DNA from: Streptomyces longisporoflavus
GTDB lineage: Bacteria; Actinomycetota; Actinomycetes; Streptomycetales; Streptomycetaceae
Length of the DNA: 64,000 nucleotides
NCBI RefSeq assembly: GCF_014649775.1
Contig: NZ_BMTR01000012.1
Coordinates: forward strand, 62,001-126,000
Reading direction: 5' to 3'
Shown here: positions 51,426 through 62,515 of the stretch, in pieces
Position numbering within the stretch: the first letter of the stretch is position 1
How the letters are laid out: each line of letters opens with the position of its first letter
Program-made: the position numbers and the translations under genes
Notes under the pieces: model-generated
Database searches by the model: none
What the model was told of the DNA's origin: nothing
What the model saw: the letters and a program-made list of their open reading frames with translations, nothing else

Positions 51426-52409
51426 CTACCCCTCCGCTCCCTCCGCCGCCAGCACCGCATCCCGGTAAGCACGCGCCGCCGCTCGCAGTGCCGCCTCGGG
51501 GTCTACGCCCTCCGACTCTGCCCGCAGGGCCAGTGCGAGGAGGTCGTAGCCGATTCCGTCGCCCGAGGGGGGTGTCACCGGGAGGCCCGCTGTTCGTGCT
51601 CGTGACGCCAGTTTGGAGGCGAGGGCCAGGGCGGGCTGGCCCAGGGGGATGCCCTCCGTGACCGAGGAGCGCTGTTTCTGCTCGGCCTTGGTGCGCAGCC
51701 AGTGCGCCTTCACTTCCTCGGGGGTGTCCGCCGAGTCGTCGCCGAAGATGTGCGGGTGGCGGTGGATCAGCTTCTCCACGATCGTGCCCGCCACGTCGTC
51801 CACCGAGAACGGGGACTCCTCGTCGTCCTCCGCGATCCGCGCGTGGAAGACCACCTGGAGCAGGACGTCGCCGAGCTCCTCGCGCAGTTCCTCCCTGTCG
51901 TCCTCCTCGATCGCCTCGACGAGTTCGTACGCCTCCTCGATCGCGTACTTCGCCAGGCCCTTGTGCGTCTGCTGGGACGACCACGGGCACTCCACCCGGA
52001 TCTGGTCCATGACCTGGACGAGGTCCAGGAGCCGCGCGCCCGGCAGGTCGTACGACGCCGGGAGCAGTTCCAGGTCCGGCATGGAGACCCGGCCCGAGCC
52101 CGCGAGCCTCGCCAGGCCGTCCGTCAGGGCGCTGTCGCCCTCGGCCGTGGCGATCACCAGGACCGTGCGGCCGCCCGCGCAGGCGTCCACCAGGTCCTGT
52201 GCCGCGGGGGATGCCACGGCCACGTCCACGCCCGCCTCGCGCACATACGGCAGCTGAGGGTGCGCGGCGTCGGCGCACAGGACCTCGTCCGCCCCGTGCA
52301 GGGCCTGCCACGCGGGCCAGGAGAGGAGGCCGGGGGCCACGCGGTGGCTGGTCGTGAGCAGGATGACGCGGCCGTGGGCGTCGGCCGGGGGCGTGGTTTC
52401 GTTCGTCAC
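51426..52409 (-). CDS. mazG: Nucleoside triphosphate pyrophosphohydrolase MazG
   Basis: A 327-residue protein. The MazG domain (residues about 130-255) has the Mg-binding EEAYELVEAIEEDD and REELGDVLLQVVFHA, plus the family motif HPHIFGDD. It hydrolyses (d)NTPs to NMP and PPi, cleaning the nucleotide pool and, in other bacteria, lowering ppGpp. The N-terminal roughly 120 residues (RVILLTTSHRVAPGLLSWPA) look like a worn methylase-like fold, as in other actinobacterial and YabN-type proteins. GTG 52409. Confidence 0.9.
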   Translation of the reverse strand: MTNETTPPADAHGRVILLTTSHRVAPGLLSWPAWQALHGADEVLCADAAHPQLPYVREAGVDVAVASPAAQDLVDACAGGRTVLVIATAEGDSALTDGLARLAGSGRVSMPDLELLPASYDLPGARLLDLVQVMDQIRVECPWSSQQTHKGLAKYAIEEAYELVEAIEEDDREELREELGDVLLQVVFHARIAEDDEESPFSVDDVAGTIVEKLIHRHPHIFGDDSADTPEEVKAHWLRTKAEQKQRSSVTEGIPLGQPALALASKLASRARTAGLPVTPPSGDGIGYDLLALALRAESEGVDPEAALRAAARAYRDAVLAAEGAEG

Positions 52410-52503
52410 CCGTCGAACGTAACCCACGCCGCTGACACCACCGACAGCGCCGACAGCACTGTCCCCGCGCTTGTCATGCCTGCCGCGATCGCCGCCACCG
52501 CGG

Positions 52504-53169
52504 TTACGCCTGCTGCGGCTTGGCCGACGCGTCCGCGGACACCTCGCGCACCCACGGCGTCTTCGCGTCCGCGCGCTGGCTCTTCTTCACGTCCCACTTG
52601 CCGTAGCGCGGGTTCAGGTCCACGTCCATCTTCCGGGAGGCCTTGGAGAGCGCCTTCCAGAAGATCGCCTGGCCCTCGGGGGCGTTCATGTCCGCGCCCA
52701 GTTTCTTCGCCAGCTTCTGGGCCTCGATCTCCGTACGGAGGCTGTCGTTCAGACGGGACGGTGCGACGCTGTACTGCTGGAGCCAGCCCTGTTCGAAGGC
52801 CTTCTTGCCGCCCTGCTGCTGTTCGAGGCCGGCCCGCAGGGTCTGGATCTCGCGGCGCGAGACGCTGACGCCCGCGTCGGCCGCCGCGCGGTGGAGGACC
52901 TTGTCCAGGACCATCGTGTGCAGGGTGCTGCGGGTGAGGCCGCCGGTCTTGGCGATGGCCTGCTCGTACTGCTGCTCGTCCGGGATCGCGGCGCGCTGCG
53001 CGTCGCGCACCTCGTTCACCCGGCTCTCCAGCTGCGAGACCGTGATCCGCTCGTCGCCCACGACGGCCGCGGCGCCCGGATGGGCCTCGCTGCCGCATGC
53101 GGTGAGGAGGGGAGCCGCGGCGACGGCTGCGGCGGAGAGAACGAGCGCGGTGCGACGGCGGCGGTGCAA
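52504..53169 (-). CDS. SurA N-terminal domain-like lipoprotein
   Basis: A 221-residue exported lipoprotein. The signal has a lipobox LTAC (Cys25). The mature part is helical and resembles the SurA N-terminal chaperone domain (VVGDERITVSQLESRVNEV and LTRSTLHTMVLDKVLHRAAA), without a parvulin (peptidyl-prolyl isomerase) domain. It may assist folding of exported proteins outside the membrane. The start is TTG 53169, with AGGAGG five bases upstream. It lies 95 bp before mazG on the same strand. Confidence 0.85.
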   Translation of the reverse strand: MHRRRRTALVLSAAAVAAAPLLTACGSEAHPGAAAVVGDERITVSQLESRVNEVRDAQRAAIPDEQQYEQAIAKTGGLTRSTLHTMVLDKVLHRAAADAGVSVSRREIQTLRAGLEQQQGGKKAFEQGWLQQYSVAPSRLNDSLRTEIEAQKLAKKLGADMNAPEGQAIFWKALSKASRKMDVDLNPRYGKWDVKKSQRADAKTPWVREVSADASAKPQQA

Positions 53170-53349
53170 GTGAGCCTCCTGAGGAGATTGTGCTTAAACC
53201 TGCGGCGCGCAGCGCCTCCACCTGGGGTGGTGGTCGGGCGACGGGCGGGCGCACAAAGTCTTGCGGTGATCGATGTTAGGCAGTGGCCGGTCTCTCGGCC
53301 ACCCATTCGACCAACGATTCGGGCCCAGTTGGGGTACCCCCGGCCCCCG

Positions 53350-54912
53350 CTAACCGCGCACTTGTCCCAACCACTGCAACGTACGCCGGATCTCCGCCGG
53401 GAAGGGGTGGCCCACGCCGTGCATCCGCTCGGCGTCCATCAGGAGCCGTGCCAGCGTGTCGTGGGCCGCGGCTCGGTCGCCGAGGGCGAGGAGCAGGTGG
53501 CCGATGCGGCGGCGGATGTCGAGGGGGCGTTCGCGGTCGTCGGAGGCGTAGCGGTTCTCGTAATAGGGGAGGAGCGCGCGGTACTCCGCGAGGGCCGACG
53601 CCGGTTCGCCCAGTTGTTCCAGGCACTGCGCCGCCTCGTAGCGGAACTGGAGCGAGTGCGGGTCGGCCTGGCCGGACTCGGCGGCGCGCTCGTCGGCGAG
53701 GCGGCGCAGTTCGGGCAGGGCGCGGCGGTACTGGCCGTCGTCCATGAGGGTGGCCGCGTACTGCTTGCGCAGGGAGCGGACCACCGGGGAGTGCTCGCCG
53801 TGCTTGGCGGCCGCCGCGGGCAGGATCGAGCCGAGGATGTCGACGGCCTGGGTGATGCGGCCCTCGCCGAGGAGTCGCTTGACCTCGTCGACCGCGTGCA
53901 TCACGTCGGTGTGGCTGCCGGGGGTCCGCCGGTGGTCGGGCCGGTCGGGCTGGATGTCGGGGGTGGGCGCCGGTGTCGTCGCGCGGTCGGGCCAGGGTGC
54001 GTGCGGGCGCAGGAAGGGGCGGGTCGGGTCGAGCGGTCCGCCGGTCGGGATGCCGCGGGCCGGGAGCAGTGGCGCCAGTTCTTCGTAGACCTCCTGGGCG
54101 CTGGCGTGCCGGTGCTGGGGGTCCTTGGCCAGGAGCCGGAGCACCAGGGCTTCGAGGGCTTCGGGGACCTCGGCGCGCAGGCGGCGGACGGGGACGGGCG
54201 GTTCGTAGAGGTGGCGGTGCAGGACGCCGAGCGCGGTGGATCCGGCGAACGGCACGTCGCCGCTGAGGAGTTCGTGGAGGAGGACGCCCAGGGCGTAGAG
54301 GTCGGTGTACGGGCCGACCGCGCCGCCCATCGCCTGCTCGGGCGCCATGTACGCGGGGCTGCCGATGGGGGAGCCGGTGTGGGTGAGGCGGGTGGTGTCG
54401 GTGTCCATGACCGAGGCGATGCCCAGGTCGAGGATGGAGACCGTGCCGTCCTGCTTGACCATCACGTTCCGCGGCTTGAGGTCGCGGTGCACGATCGGCA
54501 CGGCGTGCACGGCGGAGAGCACGGCACACAGCTGGGCGGCGATCGCGACGGCCCACTGCCAGGGGTAGGGGTCGTGTTCGGCGAGGTGGTCGCCGAGGTC
54601 CGCCCCGTCGACGTACTGCATGACGAGGTAGAGGTCCTCGCCCTCCGTGCCCGCGTCGTGGACGGTGACGAGGCCGGGGTGGTCGACCTGTGCGGTGACG
54701 CGGCACTCGCGCACGAAGCGGCGGCGCAGTTCGTCGGCGTCGGCGCCGGCGACCCGGTCCGGGCGCAGGAGTTTGACCGCGACGCGGCGGTCGAGGCGTT
54801 GGTCGTACGCCGTCCAGACCTGGCCCATGCCGCCCTGGCCGATGAGCGCGGAGAGTTCGTAGCGCCCGGCGACCACACGGCCGCCCGTCCCCAGTGACGT
54901 CCCCGGTGACAC
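53350..54912 (-). CDS. Serine/threonine protein kinase with TPR-like C-terminus
   Basis: A 520-residue Hanks-type kinase. The P-loop is LIGQGGMGQVW, the ATP lysine is in RVAVKLL (Lys47), the catalytic loop is VHRDLKPRNV (Asp144), the Mg loop reads DLG in place of DFG (residues 162-164), and APE is in YMAPEQ. The kinase ends near residue 275. A Pro-rich linker follows, then a helical repeat region (residues about 350-515, for example YRRALPELRRLADERAAE and ALAEYRALLPYYEN) resembling TPRs. No membrane helix or PASTA repeat is present. GTG 54912 is two bases past the upstream membrane gene stop, so the two are coupled. Confidence 0.93.
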   Translation of the reverse strand: MSPGTSLGTGGRVVAGRYELSALIGQGGMGQVWTAYDQRLDRRVAVKLLRPDRVAGADADELRRRFVRECRVTAQVDHPGLVTVHDAGTEGEDLYLVMQYVDGADLGDHLAEHDPYPWQWAVAIAAQLCAVLSAVHAVPIVHRDLKPRNVMVKQDGTVSILDLGIASVMDTDTTRLTHTGSPIGSPAYMAPEQAMGGAVGPYTDLYALGVLLHELLSGDVPFAGSTALGVLHRHLYEPPVPVRRLRAEVPEALEALVLRLLAKDPQHRHASAQEVYEELAPLLPARGIPTGGPLDPTRPFLRPHAPWPDRATTPAPTPDIQPDRPDHRRTPGSHTDVMHAVDEVKRLLGEGRITQAVDILGSILPAAAAKHGEHSPVVRSLRKQYAATLMDDGQYRRALPELRRLADERAAESGQADPHSLQFRYEAAQCLEQLGEPASALAEYRALLPYYENRYASDDRERPLDIRRRIGHLLLALGDRAAAHDTLARLLMDAERMHGVGHPFPAEIRRTLQWLGQVRG

Positions 54913-54914
54913 GT

Positions 54915-55514
54915 TCAGTTGCCGCCTTCCTGCTTGCGCAGGTAGTCGCTGAGTTCGTCCAGCTCGGCCTGTACTTGGTGGATGCGGGCCGGTGCGGGGC
55001 GCGTGGGCGGGGGCGGCGTCTGCTGGACGTGGGGCTGCTGGACGGGCGGCCCCTGGACCGGCGGCTGCTGGTGCGGTTGCGTGGGCTGGAGGTGGACGGG
55101 TGCGGGGCCGTGCTGCTGGGGATAGCCGTACGAGGGACGTGTCGCGGCGTAGGCGGCGTACTGCGGCTGCCGGTGAGGGCTGAAGTGCCGTATGTCCGCG
55201 AAGAGGTAGTAGATGACCGCGGCCAGCATCGTCGTGAGGAGGATGACCATGCCCGCGTTGCCGGGGCCCTGGAAGTCCTCCTCGCCCGGGTCGACGGCGA
55301 CGAGCACCAGAGCCGTCACGTCGAGCGCGGACACGAGCGCGAAGAGGAACCAGTCGTACGACTTGCGCGTCACGAGGGCGAGCCGCAGCATCGGCGCCCA
55401 GGCGGCGAATCCGCAGGTCACGACGGCGAGGACCACGAACAGCACGCGCAGCGTCACGTGGGTGCCGCCGGAGGCGGGCGGCGGTTGCTGCGGCGCGTAG
55501 CCCTGGCCGTGCAT
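54915..55514 (-). CDS. Integral membrane protein coupled to Ser/Thr kinase
   Basis: A 199-residue protein with four membrane segments in the first 120 residues (VTLRVLFVVLAVVTCGFAAW, a weaker one, SYDWFLFALVSALDVTALVL and GMVILLTTMLAAVIYYLFA). A Pro/Gln/His-rich cytosolic region follows (PHRQPQYAAYAATRPS and QQPPVQGPPVQQPHVQQ), then a short helix AELDELSDYLRKQEGG. The kinase gene starts two bases after its stop. It may recruit or be a substrate of that kinase. ATG 55514 has AGGAG upstream. The 265-bp gap before it shows no gene. Confidence 0.8.
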   Translation of the reverse strand: MHGQGYAPQQPPPASGGTHVTLRVLFVVLAVVTCGFAAWAPMLRLALVTRKSYDWFLFALVSALDVTALVLVAVDPGEEDFQGPGNAGMVILLTTMLAAVIYYLFADIRHFSPHRQPQYAAYAATRPSYGYPQQHGPAPVHLQPTQPHQQPPVQGPPVQQPHVQQTPPPPTRPAPARIHQVQAELDELSDYLRKQEGGN

Positions 55515-55779
55515 GGCTGCTCCTGGTGCCTGATACGGCCGTACGTTCCCTCGGGGGACGCACGGCCGGAAGTCTGGATACGAACGGATGCGGATTCGAG
55601 CGTATAGGCCGACAAGGAGAACCGGTCCAGGGTTGTACCGAACCGTTGTCGTACTGGTCACGTCCCGATCGCGGCCCCTCGCGGAACCCGGTCGTATCAC
55701 TCCGGCGGAAGCATGTCCTCCGTCACCCGGCCGGGGACACCCGGGGACACGGCCGCGTTGGCCGCGCCGCCGGCCGTCG

Positions 55780-56523
55780 TCACAGCACGTGCCGTACCCA
55801 CACATTCGGCTCGACGTAGACGGCGTAGCCGCGCTCCGGCTCGCAGTGCACCGGCACCAGGGCGCCCGGCACCTCGACCGGGCCCGCCGTGTCGAACGGA
55901 AGGCCCGTCCAGGCCCGCCACTGCGCGGTCGATCCGGACACCGTCATCGACGCGTGCGCCACGTTCGCGATGGTGCCGCCCGCCCGCACGTGCACCCGCA
56001 GCCACGGGTCGGCGGGCAGGCCGTCGTCCCGCTTGCGCCGTGCGTACGTGTCGATCAGCGCGGCCGGTTCGAGGTGCTTGGCGTTCGGGCGCACCGGAGC
56101 GACGACCTCCGCGAAGCCGCGCGCGCGTGCGTTGTCGCGCATCGCGGCGAGCATCCGGCCGGAGACACCGCGGCCGAGATAGTCCCTGGCCACGCTGATC
56201 TCGATCGCGCTCACCGTGTCGGGCTTCCTGCCGTGCCGCAGATCGGAGAACGCCCACAGCATGACCTGGTCCCAGCCGCCGTCCGGCAGCTCGCCGCGCC
56301 CCTCGGCGCCGAGCGCGAACGGCACGCTGAACGCCTTGGCCGCGACCTCGCCGCGCTCGTCCGTGGCGACCAGGACGTAGTCGGGAAGCTCCTTGACGAT
56401 CCGCCCGATCATCGACCACGCGATGGGGTCGTTCCCGATGAACTCCGGCCAGGTGTCGGCCATCTCCCAGAGCGGCCCCGCGAGTTCGGGCCGCTCGGAC
56501 AGGGTCGTGATCTTCAGGTCCAT
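55780..56523 (-). CDS. GNAT-family N-acetyltransferase-like protein
   Basis: A 247-residue protein with a GNAT-like core: IVKELPDYVLVATDERGEVA, AIEISVARDYLGRGVSGRML (motif A, acetyl-CoA loop RGVSG) and MRDNARARGFAEVVAPVRPN. The C-terminal roughly 80 residues (WLRVHVRAGGTIANVAHASM) are an extra domain seen in Streptomyces homologues. The acceptor is unknown. ATG 56523 is preferred to an upstream ATG at 56544. It is a single gene. Confidence 0.8.
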   Translation of the reverse strand: MDLKITTLSERPELAGPLWEMADTWPEFIGNDPIAWSMIGRIVKELPDYVLVATDERGEVAAKAFSVPFALGAEGRGELPDGGWDQVMLWAFSDLRHGRKPDTVSAIEISVARDYLGRGVSGRMLAAMRDNARARGFAEVVAPVRPNAKHLEPAALIDTYARRKRDDGLPADPWLRVHVRAGGTIANVAHASMTVSGSTAQWRAWTGLPFDTAGPVEVPGALVPVHCEPERGYAVYVEPNVWVRHVL

Positions 56524-56611
56524 GCTCCGGACGTTAGCGGGCACGGACCCCGCTGTTAAGCCATTATTCGAACGTCCCGGGTGGGTCAGCCGTCCGCCGT
56601 CCGCGAGCGGG

Positions 56612-57358
56612 TCAGCGCGCGTGGAAACGGCCCGGTGCCGCTGTCGGGCCGCCGCCCGTCGGCAGCTTCTCGCCGGGGCACTGCGAGAGGACCCGTTTCA
56701 TGGCGTCCCGTTCGGCGCCCGTCACCCACACCTCGTACTTCTTCTTCACCGCCACCTGCCGGGCCACGTAGGCGCAGCGGTAGCCCTTGTCCGGCGGCAG
56801 CCAGGTGGCCGTGTCGCCGTCGCCCTTGCCGCGGTTGGGGCCCGCGTCGACCGCGAGGAGGTTGAGCGGGTCGTTGGCGAAGGCGATGCGCTTGCTCGGC
56901 TCCCACTTGCCCGCGCCCTTCTGCCAGGCGTCAGAAAGGGCGACGAGGTGGTCGATGTCGACTTGGCTGCGGCCGCGCACGAACGTCACTTCTCTGCCGG
57001 TGTAGGGGTCGGGCGAGAGCTTCCCCGACGCCACGTCGCAGTCGTCGCCGTCGCGGTACTTCACGTCGTCCAGATCCCGCTTGAGTATGTCGTCGCGGGT
57101 GCCGCAGCCGTTGGAGTCCGTGTCGGCCCAGGGGCTGCCGAACCGGTTCCGGTCGTAGCCGGTCTTGGGGGCGCGGCCCTTGACGGTGAGGGTGTCTACG
57201 GCGGCGAGCGCGGGCCCCGCTCCGGCGCCGGCGCCGGGGCCGGACGAGCCGCCGGTCTTCTCCTCGGGCGAGCAGCCGGTGAGGGTTCCGGCGGCGCCGG
57301 TGGTGACGACGAGTGCGAGCAGCAGCGCGGTGCGGGCTCCGGCGGTCCGACGGCTCAT
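56612..57358 (-). CDS. Secreted HNH-type nuclease lipoprotein (DUF1524)
   Basis: A 248-residue protein with a signal and lipobox LTGC (Cys29), a Gly/Ala/Pro linker and an HNH/DUF1524 domain. The nuclease core is VDIDHLVALSDAWQKGA (Asp-His-x-Val), followed by FANDPLNLLAVDAGPNRGKG and CAYVARQVAVKKKYEVWV. It is probably a surface-attached or secreted DNase. Its ATG overlaps the stop of the MOSC gene (ATGA), an odd pairing of a secreted nuclease with a cytosolic enzyme. Confidence 0.85.
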   Translation of the reverse strand: MSRRTAGARTALLLALVVTTGAAGTLTGCSPEEKTGGSSGPGAGAGAGPALAAVDTLTVKGRAPKTGYDRNRFGSPWADTDSNGCGTRDDILKRDLDDVKYRDGDDCDVASGKLSPDPYTGREVTFVRGRSQVDIDHLVALSDAWQKGAGKWEPSKRIAFANDPLNLLAVDAGPNRGKGDGDTATWLPPDKGYRCAYVARQVAVKKKYEVWVTGAERDAMKRVLSQCPGEKLPTGGGPTAAPGRFHAR

Positions 57359-58044
57359 TCGACGCTCACCCGCTCCCCCAGCGCGAGCGTGCCGGGCGTC
57401 ACGACGTCCGCGTACACGCCGATGCACATGCCGCGCGTGGCGGTGAGTGTCTTCAGGACGCGGTTGTCGGCCGGGAGTCCGCGCTGGGCCTGTGTGGTCA
57501 TGACGCAGCGCTCGATGCGCTTGGTGACGCGCAGCCGCAGACCGCCGTCGAAGGCGATCTCCCGCCCGACCCAGTCCTCCTCGATCCACGGTTCGTCGGT
57601 GCCGAGCACGATGTTCTTGCGCAGCCGGCGTACGTCGACGGGCTCGGAGTCGCCGAGCAGCTCGCCGAACGCGCGCAGTGACGCGGTGCCGACGAGGGAG
57701 ACGGCGCCCGCGTCCTGATGACTCACCCCGTCCTCGCGCGCCAACGCGACGCCCGCGCCGAAGAGTTCGGGCACCCGCGGGTCACCCGGCCGCAGCGTCT
57801 CGCCGTCCGGGGTGGTGACGACGGGGCCCCCGTCCTCGTACACCGCGGAGTACTCCAGCATCCCCGGCGTGTGCCGGAACCTGCGGCTGTTCTTCCCGCT
57901 CCCCAGCTTCCCGTCCTCGTGCCGCAGGGCCCACAGCCGGTCACCGGCCACGCCCCGCCCGTCGACGACGAGGCGCTCGCGCTCCTCCCCCAGCATCGAC
58001 TTCACCGGAAATCGGACGAGCCCCACAACGGCTCCATGCCCCAC
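57355..58044 (-). CDS. MOSC-domain protein
   Basis: A 229-residue protein with an N-terminal beta-barrel (GLVRFPVKSMLGEE) and a MOSC domain carrying the expected cysteine (RIERCVMTTQAQ). RLRKNIVLGTDEPWIEEDWV is typical of the YcbX/mARC branch. It should bind molybdenum cofactor and may reduce N-hydroxylated compounds with a reductase partner not seen here. The start is GTG 58044, with GGGGA upstream. It is the first gene of a two-gene unit with the nuclease. Confidence 0.88.
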   Translation of the reverse strand: MGHGAVVGLVRFPVKSMLGEERERLVVDGRGVAGDRLWALRHEDGKLGSGKNSRRFRHTPGMLEYSAVYEDGGPVVTTPDGETLRPGDPRVPELFGAGVALAREDGVSHQDAGAVSLVGTASLRAFGELLGDSEPVDVRRLRKNIVLGTDEPWIEEDWVGREIAFDGGLRLRVTKRIERCVMTTQAQRGLPADNRVLKTLTATRGMCIGVYADVVTPGTLALGERVSVE

Positions 58045-58188
58045 GGCAGATCCCCTCCCCTGACCACGTGCTTCGATCTCTCCCCGCCACCGTAATCGCC
58101 GCCGGTATTACCTCCGGCGTAATCGCCCCATCCCCGGCGCCGCGGAAGTATCGGAGGCATCCGCAGGAACGCCGACCAGGGAGACCGG

Positions 58189-58626
58189 ATGACCGACAAC
58201 CGGATGACCGACAAGCCCGCCACCGAGGACGCCACCCGCGCCGCCGTCCAGGCCTTCCTGGGCTACCGGCTGTCCGGTGACAGCGAGGGTCTGGCCGCCC
58301 TCTTCGCCGACGACGTCGACTGGATGCTCGCCGAGAACCCGGGCGTGCCCTGGATCCGGCCGCGGTCCACGGCGGCCGAGTGCGCCGCCCAGTCCGCCGA
58401 GCTCGCCGCGCACACGGTGCCGGAGAAGGCCGGAGCCACCGTCGACACCATCCTGGTCGACGGGGCGGACGCCGTGATCTTCGGGCAGCTCCGGGGCACC
58501 GTGCGCGAGACCGGCAAGGGCTTCGAAGGGCCGTTCGCGCTGCGGCTGACCGTCGAGGACGGCCGGGTCACCCGGCACCACCTCTACGAGAACAGCCGCT
58601 CGATCGCCGACGCCTGCACCCCGTGA
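58189..58626 (+). CDS. SnoaL/NTF2-like protein
   Basis: A 145-residue single-domain alpha+beta barrel protein. AVQAFLGYRLSGDSEGLAAL and FADDVDWMLAENPGVPW open the fold, and LRLTVEDGRVTRHHLYENS closes it. Such proteins can be ketosteroid-isomerase-like enzymes or ligand binders; active-site residues are not diagnostic here. It is divergent from the MOSC gene and converges on mfd. The gap before it holds a repeated CGTAATCGCC motif. Confidence 0.78.
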   Translation: MTDNRMTDKPATEDATRAAVQAFLGYRLSGDSEGLAALFADDVDWMLAENPGVPWIRPRSTAAECAAQSAELAAHTVPEKAGATVDTILVDGADAVIFGQLRGTVRETGKGFEGPFALRLTVEDGRVTRHHLYENSRSIADACTP

Positions 58627-58646
58627 CCTGACGCGCGCGGCCCCCT

Positions 58647-62177
<3,531 letters not shown>

Positions 62178-62454
62178 GAAGGGGCTTCCCGTCCGAGGTG
62201 GGCAACGCGAACTGCCCGACACGAGTGACGGGCCGGGGGTCCTCCAGCGTACGACTCCCGGCGTAGAGCCGCTGGCCGTCCCCCGGCGCCCCGCCCCGGG
62301 CGGTGGCGCTCGGCGGGCTGGTCCGACCGAGCACGCCGGAGGGGTCACGCCGGAGATCACGCCAGACGGGTCGGGGTCTTAAGAGTACGTCGCCGACGCT
62401 CTCGTTACCCGATCGAGCGACTGCACGGCCGGCGCGCCCCGACGACCGCGCAAT
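62178..62454. other. Gap upstream of mfd with short direct repeats
   Basis: There is no gene. CACGCCGGA occurs at 62332-62340 and 62346-62354, with a variant CACGCCAGA at 62358-62366. This is likely mfd promoter and leader DNA. Confidence 0.5.
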
Positions 62455-62490
62455 GGCCCGGCTCCGGTGGAGTCCCACCGGAGCCGGGCC
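62455..62490 (-). terminator. 16-bp perfect hairpin after ABC permease gene
   Basis: GGCCCGGCTCCGGTGG (62455-62470), loop AGTC, CCACCGGAGCCGGGCC (62475-62490). It ends the permease transcript. Confidence 0.85.
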
Positions 62491-62515
62491 GTTTCCCGCA
62501 CCCCCGTAGCGGGAG

